Assembly (NCBI RefSeq): GCF_025457425.1
Contig: NZ_JAMXIA010000002.1
Coordinates: 124,001 to 188,000, forward strand
DNA from: Chryseobacterium foetidum
GTDB taxonomy: Bacteria; Bacteroidota; Bacteroidia; Flavobacteriales; Weeksellaceae
Reading direction: 5' to 3'
Length of the DNA: 64,000 bases
Part shown: piece after piece, positions 16,985 to 26,704 of the stretch
Layout: every line of letters begins with the position of its first letter
Position numbering within the stretch: position 1 is the first letter of the stretch
Notes under the pieces: model-generated
The model's input: the letters and a program-made list of their open reading frames with translations, nothing else
Database searches by the model: none
What the model was told of the DNA's origin: nothing
Program-made: the position numbers and the translations under genes

Positions 16985-17158
16985 TTACATGACGGCGATT
17001 AATATCCATTGCACTTCAATTCCGCAGTAGTCAGGCATTTTTGAGCCTTTTGCAAGAGTGATAGTTGTCTTAAAACTCCCCATACACTGCCATGTCCCGC
17101 TGGTCGGACATGTTTGACCCGTTGACTTTCTGGCAGATATATGAGGATTAGTTTTCAT
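16985..17158 (-). CDS. 57-residue Cys-containing small protein
   Basis: This frame encodes MKTNPHISARKSTGQTCPTS... with three Cys (TCPTSGTWQCMG and DYCGIEV) and an AKGSKMPDYCG segment. The pattern 'GQxCPxSGxWxC...KGxxMPxxxG' is seen in several families of very small bacterial proteins, so this is probably a compact Cys-stabilised fold. There is no signal peptide. I start at Met 17158, 4 bp after the lipoprotein stop, rather than at an upstream ATG inside that gene. It is 10 bp upstream of the MauE-type gene. Confidence 0.6.
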   Translation of the reverse strand: MKTNPHISARKSTGQTCPTSGTWQCMGSFKTTITLAKGSKMPDYCGIEVQWILIAVM

Positions 17159-17162
17159 AATT

Positions 17163-17396
17163 TTATGGTTTTTTTCTCCAGTCATGTGTGTCTTTCACAG
17201 GTGGATCAGGTTCCAGTTCTAAATCATAGTTGTTAGATTGTGTAGAATCTTCTCTGCCGGAATAACGTGTAGGATGACCATCCTTAAAGTTGGCGGAATC
17301 ATTTTCATATGTTTCAATTTCGACTTCATCATGGGCACAGTTTTGAATGACAAAACTTCCGATTGCGATACTTAATAATGGGATTAATTTTTTCAT
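17163..17396 (-). CDS. small lipoprotein
   Basis: A 77-residue protein with a lipoprotein signal sequence (MKKLIPLLSIAIGSFVIQNC, acylated Cys at 20) and a short acidic, low-complexity mature part rich in Asp, Glu and Asn (HDEVEIETYEND ... LELEPDPPVKD). It is probably tethered to the inner or outer membrane. ATG 17396 was chosen because it gives the signal sequence; the frame stays open 33 codons further upstream. It is the first gene of the operon with the Cys peptide, MauE-type and DUF6520 genes. Confidence 0.7.
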   Translation of the reverse strand: MKKLIPLLSIAIGSFVIQNCAHDEVEIETYENDSANFKDGHPTRYSGREDSTQSNNYDLELEPDPPVKDTHDWRKKP

Positions 17397-17639
17397 TTTA
17401 ATAAGATTTTGTAAATAATTCCCGGCCGGATTATTAAGAATTCTTAGGTCAAAGATAGTGTGTGGAAGAGCCTGATAAAAGGCGATGGGGAGCATATATT
17501 AAAATTGGGACGCGCTTATTCCGATATTGGTGCATCTAAAAAATTCAGTAAACAGGCACTATGTCTTAGTGTTTCTTCATTAGGCAGTAAGATTCTTTTA
17601 TCTACTCAGAAAATGCAGGATTATCTTTCAATTTTTATT

Positions 17640-17647
17640 TATTTTTG
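17640..17647 (+). promoter_or_regulatory. -7 element of the second TPR-AraC gene
   Basis: TATTTTTG is an exact TAnnTTTG match, 24 bp before ATG 17672. No clear -33 TTG is seen. The 275-bp region from 17397 to 17671 is divergent between this gene and the lipoprotein operon and otherwise shows no gene. Confidence 0.5.
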
Positions 17648-17671
17648 GAGAACACCAATCACATTTTAGGA

Positions 17672-19384
17672 ATGTCAGGAAGAACAGTACTTACTTTTTT
17701 TCTTTCAATCATCGGAACGATCTTGCTTTCACAAATGAAAGTCAGCCCATCCTACGCTGAACTCAGAAAGAAATATGAAAATCTGGAAAAAGATGACAGG
17801 GCTGCCCTGCCTTATGTCAAAACTTTTATTCAGAAAGCAAAAAATGAGAATAATTTTGAAAAACTCAGTTTAGGATACAAGGATGCAGTATTCTTTAACA
17901 AGGATGCGCAGGTGAAGCTTTTCTATGCTGACAGTACCATTGCAGCAGCATTTAAATCAAAAAAAAATGAATTGATCAGCGATGCATTTTTGGGAAAGGG
18001 GATTATTTATTATTTCAATTTCAGGAAATTTCAGTTAGCTTCGGATGAATACGTTAAAGCACATAAATATGCTGTCAAAACAAATGATGAATATCTTCAA
18101 AAGAAAATTATTTATCATCTGGGTGTTGTAAAAAGCTATCTTGGATATTACAGTAAGGCATTGCAGCTTTTCAATCAGTCTATAGAATTCAACGAAAATA
18201 AAGCAGAAAATGAAACCAATGCCAACCTGCGTTTTAATTATTGCAGGGGCTATCTTAACAGTCTTCATCAGATGGTAATCTGCCATCGGAATCTTAACCA
18301 AAATACAAAAGCCGACAGTTTATTGGACGTAGGTCTGTCAGCCACAAAAAATAAATCAGAATTTATCCTTGAGCGTGCTTATTTTCTTAAGTGTGCTGGA
18401 ATCATCTATTATAAAAACAATCAGTACAGCGACGCACTCTACTACTTAAAAAAGGCTTTGCCGGTTATTGAGCAGAAAAATGATTTCACTTGGGCAGCTG
18501 TGATCCACTTCTACCTGGGAAATATCTACCTGAGGCATGGAGATGACAGAAAAGGAGTTATGGAATTTAAAAAAGTTGATTCTATCTACAACAGGCATCA
18601 GTTTCTTCTGCCTGAGGCATCAGAAAGTTACAGAAGTCTGATTGCCTACTATAAAAAAAGACAAGATGAAAAAGAGCAGTTGTACTATACTGATCAGCTT
18701 CTTAGAGTGAATGAAGGCATCAGAAAGGATTTTTCATATTTGGCTGAGAAAATATATGAGGATTTCGAAATAGCTGGACTGGTTAAGGAAAAATATCAAT
18801 TGGAGAAGTCGATCAATATACAGAAAGTGAGCATTGTACTTGTCTGTATCCTTTCCTTAGGTCTTATCTTGTTCCTGATTCGGAAATACCGTCAAAGGGA
18901 GCAAAATCTGAAACAGAAATATGCAGAACTTATTCTCAGACTCCAAACAGTACAGAAACCGGAAGAAGCTTTGCCACAGCCACAGGCTCCCGTCAGGAAT
19001 AAAGTTGAGCTGCCGGGTGAACTGGTTGAAAGGCTGAAGAAAAAGATTCAACATTTCGAAGACCATCATCAGTTTCTTGAAGCCGGACTGACTGTTGCAA
19101 AACTTGCGGGACGTTTCAGAACCAATCCAACCTATTTGTCAGAATTTATACATGACTGTAAAGGAGTTCATTTCTCAATTTATCTTATGAACCTACGGAT
19201 AAATTATATCACCCACAAGCTAAACTCAGATCCGGACTATCTGAAATTTACGGTTAAAGCTTTGTCTGAAATGTGTGGAATTGCTTCGAGAAATAATTTT
19301 GCAACCCATTTTAAGTCTGTTAATGGAATAGCGGTTTCTGACTTTATTAAGATGAAAAGCAAAGATAATAGGGGAGATTTATAG
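17672..19384 (+). CDS. membrane-anchored TPR-AraC transcriptional regulator (second copy)
   Basis: A 570-residue protein with the same plan as the regulator at 11593: an N-terminal signal/anchor (RTVLTFFLSIIGTILLSQM), a long TPR region to about 380 (AHKYAVKTNDEYL, YYLKKALPVIEQKN), a transmembrane helix (VSIVLVCILSLGLILFLI), a coiled linker, and a C-terminal AraC DNA-binding domain (VAKLAGRFRTNPTYLSEFI ... LSEMCGIASRNNFATHF). It is divergent from the lipoprotein/MauE/DUF6520 operon, which it likely controls, and lies 41 bp upstream of rteC in the same direction. ATG 17672 was preferred over a TTG at 17645. Confidence 0.82.
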   Translation: MSGRTVLTFFLSIIGTILLSQMKVSPSYAELRKKYENLEKDDRAALPYVKTFIQKAKNENNFEKLSLGYKDAVFFNKDAQVKLFYADSTIAAAFKSKKNELISDAFLGKGIIYYFNFRKFQLASDEYVKAHKYAVKTNDEYLQKKIIYHLGVVKSYLGYYSKALQLFNQSIEFNENKAENETNANLRFNYCRGYLNSLHQMVICHRNLNQNTKADSLLDVGLSATKNKSEFILERAYFLKCAGIIYYKNNQYSDALYYLKKALPVIEQKNDFTWAAVIHFYLGNIYLRHGDDRKGVMEFKKVDSIYNRHQFLLPEASESYRSLIAYYKKRQDEKEQLYYTDQLLRVNEGIRKDFSYLAEKIYEDFEIAGLVKEKYQLEKSINIQKVSIVLVCILSLGLILFLIRKYRQREQNLKQKYAELILRLQTVQKPEEALPQPQAPVRNKVELPGELVERLKKKIQHFEDHHQFLEAGLTVAKLAGRFRTNPTYLSEFIHDCKGVHFSIYLMNLRINYITHKLNSDPDYLKFTVKALSEMCGIASRNNFATHFKSVNGIAVSDFIKMKSKDNRGDL

Positions 19385-19425
19385 GGAAATGCCACAGGAA
19401 GTTTGTAAATTTCTGAAAAAAGGAC

Positions 19426-20277
19426 ATGGCAAACAAAACAATTTTAAAAAAGACAGAACAACTTTATGAAAAATTAAAACTTGATCTTGAATACATTGAA
19501 CTTGAAGAGGAAGACTTCATAAGGATTTCGGAGCTCAGCCTTTTTAAAATAGATGAGGCAGTCAGAGGTTTAAAATCCCTGGTTACAAAATTTGAATTTG
19601 AATGTGCAGCAGATGAGATTTATTTTTTCAAAAACCTGAAGCCTCTATTTATTTCAAAATTCATCTACCATTCAAGGGTCATCGATATACTGACCTACCT
19701 GCCCGCAGCCGGTCGCGAAGCTCAACTTAATTATTATCTGCAGGAAATTGAAAAGCTCGTTGTGCATCATGATGCGCATATTGAATTTTACAGCTACTAC
19801 AGAAGAGGTGCTGCTTATCTTGATAAAAAATATTTCCTGAGAAGAATGTATGACCTTAAAATGAGTTTACCCTCCGGGCTTTATAATTACGACGAAAGCT
19901 TTACCACTTCACATGATCATCTCGTCGCACAGCTACTTGCGAACAGGGAAACCGAAATATTTCTTAACCTAAGAATAGAAAAATTGCGTCAGTATGGAGA
20001 TCAAAATACTGAAGTGCCTTCCACTTTGGTCTGGTCTGAATCCAAAGTGTCACTAGTTGAACTTGTATACGGTCTCTTTCAAATGAACTGTTTTAATGGA
20101 GGAAACATAGAACTAAGTGAGGTAATGAGATTTACTGAAAAAACCTTTAATATTGATCTGGGCAATTATCACAAAACAATATTTGAAATCAGAAACCGAA
20201 AGAACGGATCGACAAAATTTCTTCAAACACTCAATGATAATCTGGTCCAGCATTTCCGGAATATGGATGATCTTTAA
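19426..20277 (+). CDS. rteC: RteC domain protein
   Basis: A 283-residue helical protein that matches RteC in length and layout, including HDAHIEFYSYYRRGAAYLDKKYF in the middle and a C-terminal winged-helix-like LVYGLFQMNCFNGG region. In the Bacteroides element CTnDOT, RteC activates the excision genes after RteA/RteB signalling. No rteA or rteB homologue is in the window; instead a TPR-AraC regulator precedes it by 41 bp. It is followed by a strong terminator. Whether it controls the conjugative block at 29-45 kb is unknown. Confidence 0.8.
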   Translation: MANKTILKKTEQLYEKLKLDLEYIELEEEDFIRISELSLFKIDEAVRGLKSLVTKFEFECAADEIYFFKNLKPLFISKFIYHSRVIDILTYLPAAGREAQLNYYLQEIEKLVVHHDAHIEFYSYYRRGAAYLDKKYFLRRMYDLKMSLPSGLYNYDESFTTSHDHLVAQLLANRETEIFLNLRIEKLRQYGDQNTEVPSTLVWSESKVSLVELVYGLFQMNCFNGGNIELSEVMRFTEKTFNIDLGNYHKTIFEIRNRKNGSTKFLQTLNDNLVQHFRNMDDL

Positions 20278-20344
20278 AACATTTCCGCTAAAGACATTTA
20301 TTAAAAATACAATATTTCAGTAACAGTAATATATTGAAAAAAAG

Positions 20345-20374
20345 CTTACCCACTTTTAAAAATGGGTAAGTTTT
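20345..20374 (+). terminator. terminator after rteC
   Basis: CTTACCCA, a 10-bp loop, TGGGTAAG, then TTTT: a perfect 8-bp stem extended by A-T pairs, 67 bp after the rteC stop. Confidence 0.8.
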
Positions 20375-20676
20375 ATAATAGCGGAAAATATAGTTTATCC
20401 TCGATTTACAGATTGTTATAAAAAAATTGCCTTTTAATAAATTTCAGTTGTCATTCAAATCCAAGAAGCAGGTATATTCCTGCACAATTTTTTATTAACA
20501 CACAGGGTCTAAACGTTTTGTATTTTTAAAGCTTACACTTTATCAAATAAATAAAAAATATTTTTTTTGTTTGTATGATTTAATCTGACTTTACCACAAC
20601 TATTTAGTTAAAGAGAATATGACGTATTTTAAAAATCTGAATTATGATGTGGATTTCTGAGCTTAAAATATATTCT
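20375..20676. other. intergenic region, no gene seen
   Basis: About 300 bp between convergent genes. It is very AT-rich, with no open frame of note, and I see no terminator for the minus-strand gene beyond it. Confidence 0.45.
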
Positions 20677-21435
20677 TTAAATAAAATTATTGGTAACAGC
20701 ATATGCCAGTGCTTCAGAAATATTTTTTACATCCAGTTTTTCAAGAAGTTTTCTTCTGTGCCATTTAACTGTATCAACCGACAGGTGTATTTTGTCTGCA
20801 ATTTCCGGAATCGTCAGTCCCTGAAGATAGAATCTAAGAACGTCAATCTCTTTTGATGTAAGTTTTTTCTTCGTTGTCTTTAACAGTTTTCCCTGATAAA
20901 GATCATATTTCCAGACAATATCTGACAGATGTGACGAAATTTGAATGTTACCGGAGGATTTTTGCAGTGATAATGATAAATGTACAATGGCAGTCCGGAT
21001 GTGACCACTCTGCGTAAGTTCTATTGGAATTATTTTGTGATTAAGAAGTATTTCTTTTTTCTCCTCATTCATGACATGAACATCATAGTTTATAATGTAG
21101 CTGATCCTTTCATCATCAGATAACTGCTGATAAAATGGCAGCAGCACTTTACTGATAATGCTTAAAATTCTGCGATCTGCGTGAACAGTTATGTTTTTAT
21201 TCAGACAAATTCCATGTTCCTTGTCGTATTCACATTTAAACTCATTGATGTATAAGAGGCTTTGAGGACAATAGTTGACATTGTGTTCCTCAAAATTAAC
21301 AACGAAGATTTTACCATAGGTTGCTCTCGTCAGTGCTTCAATAGTTTTGTTAAATGTTGAATTGCAGAAGGAATGATTGTTATAGTACTTAACTGGCTCA
21401 TCACATCCACTGGAATGGCTGTAAATTTCTTTCAT
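20677..21435 (-). CDS. LuxR-type helix-turn-helix regulator
   Basis: A 252-residue regulator. The C-terminal ~60 residues are a LuxR/GerE-type domain (KLTSKEIDVLRFYLQGLT, IPEIADKIHLSVDTVKWHRR, LLEKLDV). The N-terminal ~180 residues form a sensor-like domain of a type common in Flavobacteriia, containing Cys-rich YCPQSLLYINEFKCEYDKEHGICLN. There is no receiver domain, so it is an orphan regulator. It is divergent from the giant T9SS surface-protein gene, 273 bp away, a plausible target. Confidence 0.85.
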   Translation of the reverse strand: MKEIYSHSSGCDEPVKYYNNHSFCNSTFNKTIEALTRATYGKIFVVNFEEHNVNYCPQSLLYINEFKCEYDKEHGICLNKNITVHADRRILSIISKVLLPFYQQLSDDERISYIINYDVHVMNEEKKEILLNHKIIPIELTQSGHIRTAIVHLSLSLQKSSGNIQISSHLSDIVWKYDLYQGKLLKTTKKKLTSKEIDVLRFYLQGLTIPEIADKIHLSVDTVKWHRRKLLEKLDVKNISEALAYAVTNNFI

Positions 21436-21708
21436 GCTAAAGTTTTTGGCTGGTGCTGTAAAACTACACTAAAGTGTAATAATAATCTAATAAAAAGGAA
21501 ATATTTTTATAAAAAATTAATACTATGTTCCAAATCATACCATTTTCCTTAATTCTAAGGGTGCTTGCGAGAATTGTAATTTCTCACAGGTTAGATTTTA
21601 CACAAGATATTTCACTAATAATTTTTTTTAAAACTCTTTAGAGAGATAAAATGTTCTGACACGTTTTATGTTCATCTCTGAAATATATTCACCATAATAA
21701 TTATTTAT

Positions 21709-24700
21709 ATGAAAAACCAAATCTATTTTGGTAGAATGCATCTCTTCAGATGCCTTCTGCTTATCTGGCTTGTTTGCCCCTGGGTCATGCAAGCCCAAAT
21801 TGGAACTCACATCACCTCAAATTTTCAGGTCGGCTGTACCGATTACAGGGGAGGAAAAGAAGACGAGTTCGATAACGGCGTTACGTACGAGCAAATTGCT
21901 CCTTCACCCTGCATTAAAGTATGTGCAGGAAGTCAGGTCAATTACACAGTCAACGGACAGAATATTTCCAATGTCCAATGGAGTGCTGCCGGTGGCTCAG
22001 TCGGAACCATTTCAGGTGCTGGCAATACCGTTGCGCAAATCTCATGGAATTTAACTGTTGGTAGTGGTTCTGTTCAGGCTTTGATAACCTATAATAATGG
22101 AACAACGGAAACGCAAACGATTTGTATCGAAAAGATCAACGGACCTACAGCAAAGTTTGCAATGATGAATCTTGATGTCAAGGTTTGTAAGGGAACTGTA
22201 ATTAACTTTGATAATCTTTCGCAGGACAACGGCGGAGCAGAAATTATAAGCTACTTCTGGGATTTTGGAGATAATTCTCCAACAGCTTATTCTACTGCTT
22301 TCGAGCCAACACATACATTTAACCAAGCCGGGAGTTATCAGGTTAGCCTTACCGTAACAAATAAATGTGGATGTTCAGACACCTACAGGTTGGATATTGA
22401 AGTTCTGCAATCAACACCTGTTCAGATTAACTGTGCGTCAGTGGTTTGTGAGGGTAGTACTGAAAAATACAGTGTTCAGGATGGTTGCAAAGATGGAGAA
22501 TGGAAGGTGATTGGTGGACATATCGCCGTAAATAACGGAAACGAAATCGAAGTTATCTGGGATCAGGTAGACCCTGCGGATGGTTTCGGATATGTAATGT
22601 ATAAATCCAAATGCGGATGCGAGGAGTGGACAACCATTAAAATACCTGTGATTTTATCAAATGGTCAAATCCAGGGACCTCCGGTAGTGTGTAAAGACAA
22701 GCAGTATATTTACTCATTACCACAATGGCCTACGACCAATTTCCAGTGGAATATGTCTGGTCCCGGGGGACAGTTAATATATAACCAACAAAGAAATGAA
22801 GTGATTTTTCAGGGATCACAACCTGGAACTTACACACTATGGTGCTCCTACAGAAATACACTTTTACTTTGTGAAGGATATGCGTCGATGACTATTGTTG
22901 TAGAAGAGCCAGTTGCGGTAAGTGGGGGTAGCGATGAAGTCTGTGTTGGAGCAAATCAAACATTTACAGCGAGCCCGAATGTTCCTGTATCGTGGACGGT
23001 AAGTTCAGGTAGCAATACGGTTTATGTGTCTCCTCTTACGACACAGCCATTTACCTACCAGTTTTCAACAGCAGGATATTATTCTGTAACAGCTGCTAAA
23101 CAAGGAGGGGGTTGTGAAAGCAATGCACGATTTATAAAAGTTCTTGCGCCGCCGGCAGCTCCAACCGGAACAATCACCGGAGATAATTTAGTTTGCGCAG
23201 GAAAACCATATGTATACACTCTTAATCCTGTTAACAGCGGAACAGTACCTGTTTGGGAAGTCATTGGTGGTGTAATCCAGGGCAGCAATACCGGTAACTC
23301 AGTTACTATAATATTTAATGCCGGGGCACCGAACTATACCATATCTGTGCGTAATAAATCGTTGAGTGCGGCGGGTTGTCTGTCAAATCCGGTAACAAAA
23401 ACCGTATCACCAATAGATTTGAACACAATATCAGTTAACCCAAATGGGGGAATATATTGTCCTAGTAGCTCACAGACATTTACAGCTAATTTAAATGGTA
23501 TTGTGCCAGATACGATGGAATGGTATTTTGACAACGAAAACTTTGGAAGTTTTGCCAATGGTCAAGGCACGGCAAGCGTAATCATCAATTTTAATGAAAT
23601 CTCTAACACACCTAACACAGTTTTACATTTAAAAATTGTTAAATGCGGAGTAGAGAAAATAATTGATATCCCTCTTTCACTATATACTTTACCTTCAGTA
23701 AATTTTATAAGCACCGGACCGATCTGTCTGGGTTCTGATTTGACCTTCGATATTAATGAAGGAAGTATTCCTAATGGAACGAACGTGATATTTACATTTG
23801 CAAACACAACTTTTCACCCTACCCAAACAGACGGATCAGGACATTATGTTTTTGCAAACAACGGATACATTCAAAATAATTCCGGAGCTAATGTATCACA
23901 AACAGTGACTGTTACCTATAGTGGATCAGGTGTTTGCAGCTATACACCTACTGCAAGCGCAACATTCACGGTCTTTCCGCAAACTTTTATAACGGTGTCA
24001 CCGGTATATAATATTGTTGTTTGTGATCCATCTACAATTTCTCCTTATACGCTCACAGCAAACAGTTCTACCGGTTTGACAAACACTACCGGATGGGAGT
24101 GGTTTCACAATGGTAACTCTGTAGGCTTTGGTACTACATATGTACTTTCCGGCTCAAATATATTTGGAAGCTACTATGTTCAGGCTACTGATCAAAATGG
24201 TTGTATAGTTCGTTCACCGGAGATAAAAGTTACACAGGATTGTACTACAAATGGATGTACGGCTGATCCGCAGATTAATTTTACCCCAACCTGGACGAGT
24301 TGCAATACAATCAATGTAAGCAATGTGAGTTACATCGGTACTCCTGATGAAATCCAGTGGGGTAGTGACAGTGTTTTGACTTTGGTCTCCGGCCAGGGTA
24401 CACTTTCTCCCGTCTATAGTACAACTTTGGCTGGTGCACATATTGTCTTTCTTAAATTACGGTATGGCAACTGCTGGTACAGTACAGGATATGAAGTTCG
24501 TAAGAAATATGAACCTAAATTCAATATAAGCACAACTTGTAATGGAAGCGGTTATACTGTTACCCTGCATAATACTTCAACGATATTTGATATCACATCA
24601 CCAATCAATTATCAGTTCAGTGGAGGTGGGCAACCTAGCCAAAATGGTCAGACTGCAACTTACAATTTAGCACCTGGAACATATGCCTTTACAATGACTA

Positions 24701-26604
24701 TGCAAGGGGGAGGTTTTCCAAACTGTACAACTACACAGATAATTACTTTAGAGCCGTTGCCATCTGTGAATTTTACAGCTCCTGCTTCAGTTTGTCGAGG
24801 TGAGGTTTTTACATTAAATGTGCCTGGCACATATTCTCCAAATAATATTTATACATGGTACTTTGATAACACATCATATGTAACTTCACAACCTTCGGCT
24901 GCTATAACTATTAATTCTAGCAATTCAACTGTGATTAAGTTGAAAATAAAAACTCCTAATGGATGCGAATTTGTATCAGGTGACGTTCCTATTACAATTA
25001 ATTTGGCAAATTTAGATGGAGACTATGATTTTTATAGTTCGGTTGGTTGTGTTGGTAATGGACCAACAATAACAGTAATACCTAGTGGCAACGTTGCTCA
25101 CTATATTTGGATGAATGGTTCTCAGCAGGTTCCAAATGCTCCCGACTCTCCCACATTTACACCTTCTGAATCAGGATCCTATTGGCCAATTCTACAATCA
25201 GCACAGGGATGTAAATCTTATGCGATGAGTACAGACATAGCAAATATAACTTTATTAAATGTACCATATGTCAATATTTCAGGCAAAGCAAATATTTGTG
25301 CTAATCAATCCACCACATTAACAGGAATTGTAACGGATAACAATGTGGAGTATCGTTGGGGTGTAAATTCTCCGCCGAGTGGACCATGGACATTAATGCC
25401 AGTTCCGGCACCAATTATATACAATACCGTTTCTTTAGCTGCGGGAACATATACATATTATTTGGAAGTTCGTCCTGCCGGAACAACGAACGGTTGTGTA
25501 GGATCGAAGAGTTTTACAGTAAATGTCAGTATTCCTCCTGCTGCACCTGTAATAAGTTTCTCATTACAAAGCTGTCAACCATATAAGGTTTTGTTAACTG
25601 CGTCAGGATCGTCTCAGGGACAATATAATTGGAGCAACGGTATGTCGGGTCAGTCGATTGAAGTATTTGAAGGAGGTGCTTATCAGGTTACCTATACAGC
25701 TCCAAGTGGATGTAAAGTTTCAAGTCAGATTCAGGTACCTTTGAGTATTGAAAGTCTAATGTGGGTTTTTCCAACAGGATGTTACGATGAATGTAGAGGT
25801 GACAGATATGTTATTGGTCCAAAGGGAATTTTTGACAGTCACGAGTGGCAGCTGTTTGGAAATAATATTCAAAGTGGTGTCAATGACTTTATATACCCGT
25901 TGTTTATGAGCAATTCCGGGACATATCAGTTGCAAATTGATCAATTAGGATGTCAGGTTACTTCAGGAACAATGAACTTCTATCCTGGCGTGGAATGTGG
26001 CATTGAGCCTGAATGTAAGTTCGATGCTCATGTCGAATCAGTTAAGTGGAATGGAGACCACTTCATATTGTCAGGTGTAATTAATAATTACTCGGGTCAA
26101 CCAATGACGATTACTGTTTCAAGTTTAAATGGATGGGGAAGTTACATACCTTCGGTAATAACTATTCCTCCTGGTGGAACCTATGATATGTTTACTAATC
26201 CAATAGCATTTTATCCTAATCCGACATTCCCTGGTGGTGCAGATGAAATATTTTTTGATGCAGGAAATGGATGTAAATTCATTACAAAGGTTGAAATACC
26301 TGATTACATCGGTAAGGCAGCAAATCCGAAGTATGTTTCCTCCTCAATCTCTGAACCTTTGGTGAAAATTTTCCCAAATCCTGCCAAAGAGAACGTTACA
26401 GTTTCCTTTAATACAGGTAATGATAAGGAGAAAGCAAAACAGATTCAGATTTTTGATGTTAGGGGATCGGTGAAATATACCAAAGAATTAAAATCTTCTT
26501 CCGGTGAATTGGGAATTCAGGTTGATGATTGGCTTCAGGGAGTATATATCGTGATTATCCATACGGATGGCAAAGCATTACAAGGAAAATTATTAAAAAA
26601 ATAA
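21709..26604 (+). CDS. giant T9SS surface protein with PKD/Ig-like domains
   Basis: A 1631-residue secreted protein. A signal peptide ends near residue 29 (PWVMQAQIG). A PKD domain is visible at about 165-232 (SYFWDFGDNSPTAY ... HTFNQAGSYQVSLTV), followed by many Ig-like repeats, each with a paired Cys near its start ('VCxGxxxxF'). The last ~80 residues are a type A T9SS sorting domain (VKIFPNPAKENVTVSF ... GVYIVII). Proteins of this build act as adhesins or surface matrix components in gliding Flavobacteriia; the ligand here is unknown. It is followed by a hairpin and then by a second T9SS gene. Confidence 0.88.
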   Translation: MKNQIYFGRMHLFRCLLLIWLVCPWVMQAQIGTHITSNFQVGCTDYRGGKEDEFDNGVTYEQIAPSPCIKVCAGSQVNYTVNGQNISNVQWSAAGGSVGTISGAGNTVAQISWNLTVGSGSVQALITYNNGTTETQTICIEKINGPTAKFAMMNLDVKVCKGTVINFDNLSQDNGGAEIISYFWDFGDNSPTAYSTAFEPTHTFNQAGSYQVSLTVTNKCGCSDTYRLDIEVLQSTPVQINCASVVCEGSTEKYSVQDGCKDGEWKVIGGHIAVNNGNEIEVIWDQVDPADGFGYVMYKSKCGCEEWTTIKIPVILSNGQIQGPPVVCKDKQYIYSLPQWPTTNFQWNMSGPGGQLIYNQQRNEVIFQGSQPGTYTLWCSYRNTLLLCEGYASMTIVVEEPVAVSGGSDEVCVGANQTFTASPNVPVSWTVSSGSNTVYVSPLTTQPFTYQFSTAGYYSVTAAKQGGGCESNARFIKVLAPPAAPTGTITGDNLVCAGKPYVYTLNPVNSGTVPVWEVIGGVIQGSNTGNSVTIIFNAGAPNYTISVRNKSLSAAGCLSNPVTKTVSPIDLNTISVNPNGGIYCPSSSQTFTANLNGIVPDTMEWYFDNENFGSFANGQGTASVIINFNEISNTPNTVLHLKIVKCGVEKIIDIPLSLYTLPSVNFISTGPICLGSDLTFDINEGSIPNGTNVIFTFANTTFHPTQTDGSGHYVFANNGYIQNNSGANVSQTVTVTYSGSGVCSYTPTASATFTVFPQTFITVSPVYNIVVCDPSTISPYTLTANSSTGLTNTTGWEWFHNGNSVGFGTTYVLSGSNIFGSYYVQATDQNGCIVRSPEIKVTQDCTTNGCTADPQINFTPTWTSCNTINVSNVSYIGTPDEIQWGSDSVLTLVSGQGTLSPVYSTTLAGAHIVFLKLRYGNCWYSTGYEVRKKYEPKFNISTTCNGSGYTVTLHNTSTIFDITSPINYQFSGGGQPSQNGQTATYNLAPGTYAFTMTMQGGGFPNCTTTQIITLEPLPSVNFTAPASVCRGEVFTLNVPGTYSPNNIYTWYFDNTSYVTSQPSAAITINSSNSTVIKLKIKTPNGCEFVSGDVPITINLANLDGDYDFYSSVGCVGNGPTITVIPSGNVAHYIWMNGSQQVPNAPDSPTFTPSESGSYWPILQSAQGCKSYAMSTDIANITLLNVPYVNISGKANICANQSTTLTGIVTDNNVEYRWGVNSPPSGPWTLMPVPAPIIYNTVSLAAGTYTYYLEVRPAGTTNGCVGSKSFTVNVSIPPAAPVISFSLQSCQPYKVLLTASGSSQGQYNWSNGMSGQSIEVFEGGAYQVTYTAPSGCKVSSQIQVPLSIESLMWVFPTGCYDECRGDRYVIGPKGIFDSHEWQLFGNNIQSGVNDFIYPLFMSNSGTYQLQIDQLGCQVTSGTMNFYPGVECGIEPECKFDAHVESVKWNGDHFILSGVINNYSGQPMTITVSSLNGWGSYIPSVITIPPGGTYDMFTNPIAFYPNPTFPGGADEIFFDAGNGCKFITKVEIPDYIGKAANPKYVSSSISEPLVKIFPNPAKENVTVSFNTGNDKEKAKQIQIFDVRGSVKYTKELKSSSGELGIQVDDWLQGVYIVIIHTDGKALQGKLLKK

Positions 26605-26624
26605 TTGATAAAAAAGTGAATAAT

Positions 26625-26657
26625 AAATGCAGTGTTTTACAAATAAACACTGCATTT
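26625..26657 (+). terminator. terminator between the two T9SS genes
   Basis: AAATGCAGTGTTT and AAACACTGCATTT form a perfect 13-bp stem around a 7-nt loop, 20 bp after the stop of the PKD protein, ending in TTT. The next gene has its own -7 element just beyond it. Confidence 0.75.
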
Positions 26658-26671
26658 TCATAATTATTTAT

Positions 26672-26679
26672 TAAGTTTG
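26672..26679 (+). promoter_or_regulatory. -7 element of the second T9SS gene
   Basis: TAAGTTTG matches TAnnTTTG 26 bp before ATG 26705. No clear -33 element is seen. Confidence 0.45.
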
Positions 26680-26704
26680 AGTAACAAATACAAAATATTT
26701 AAAT

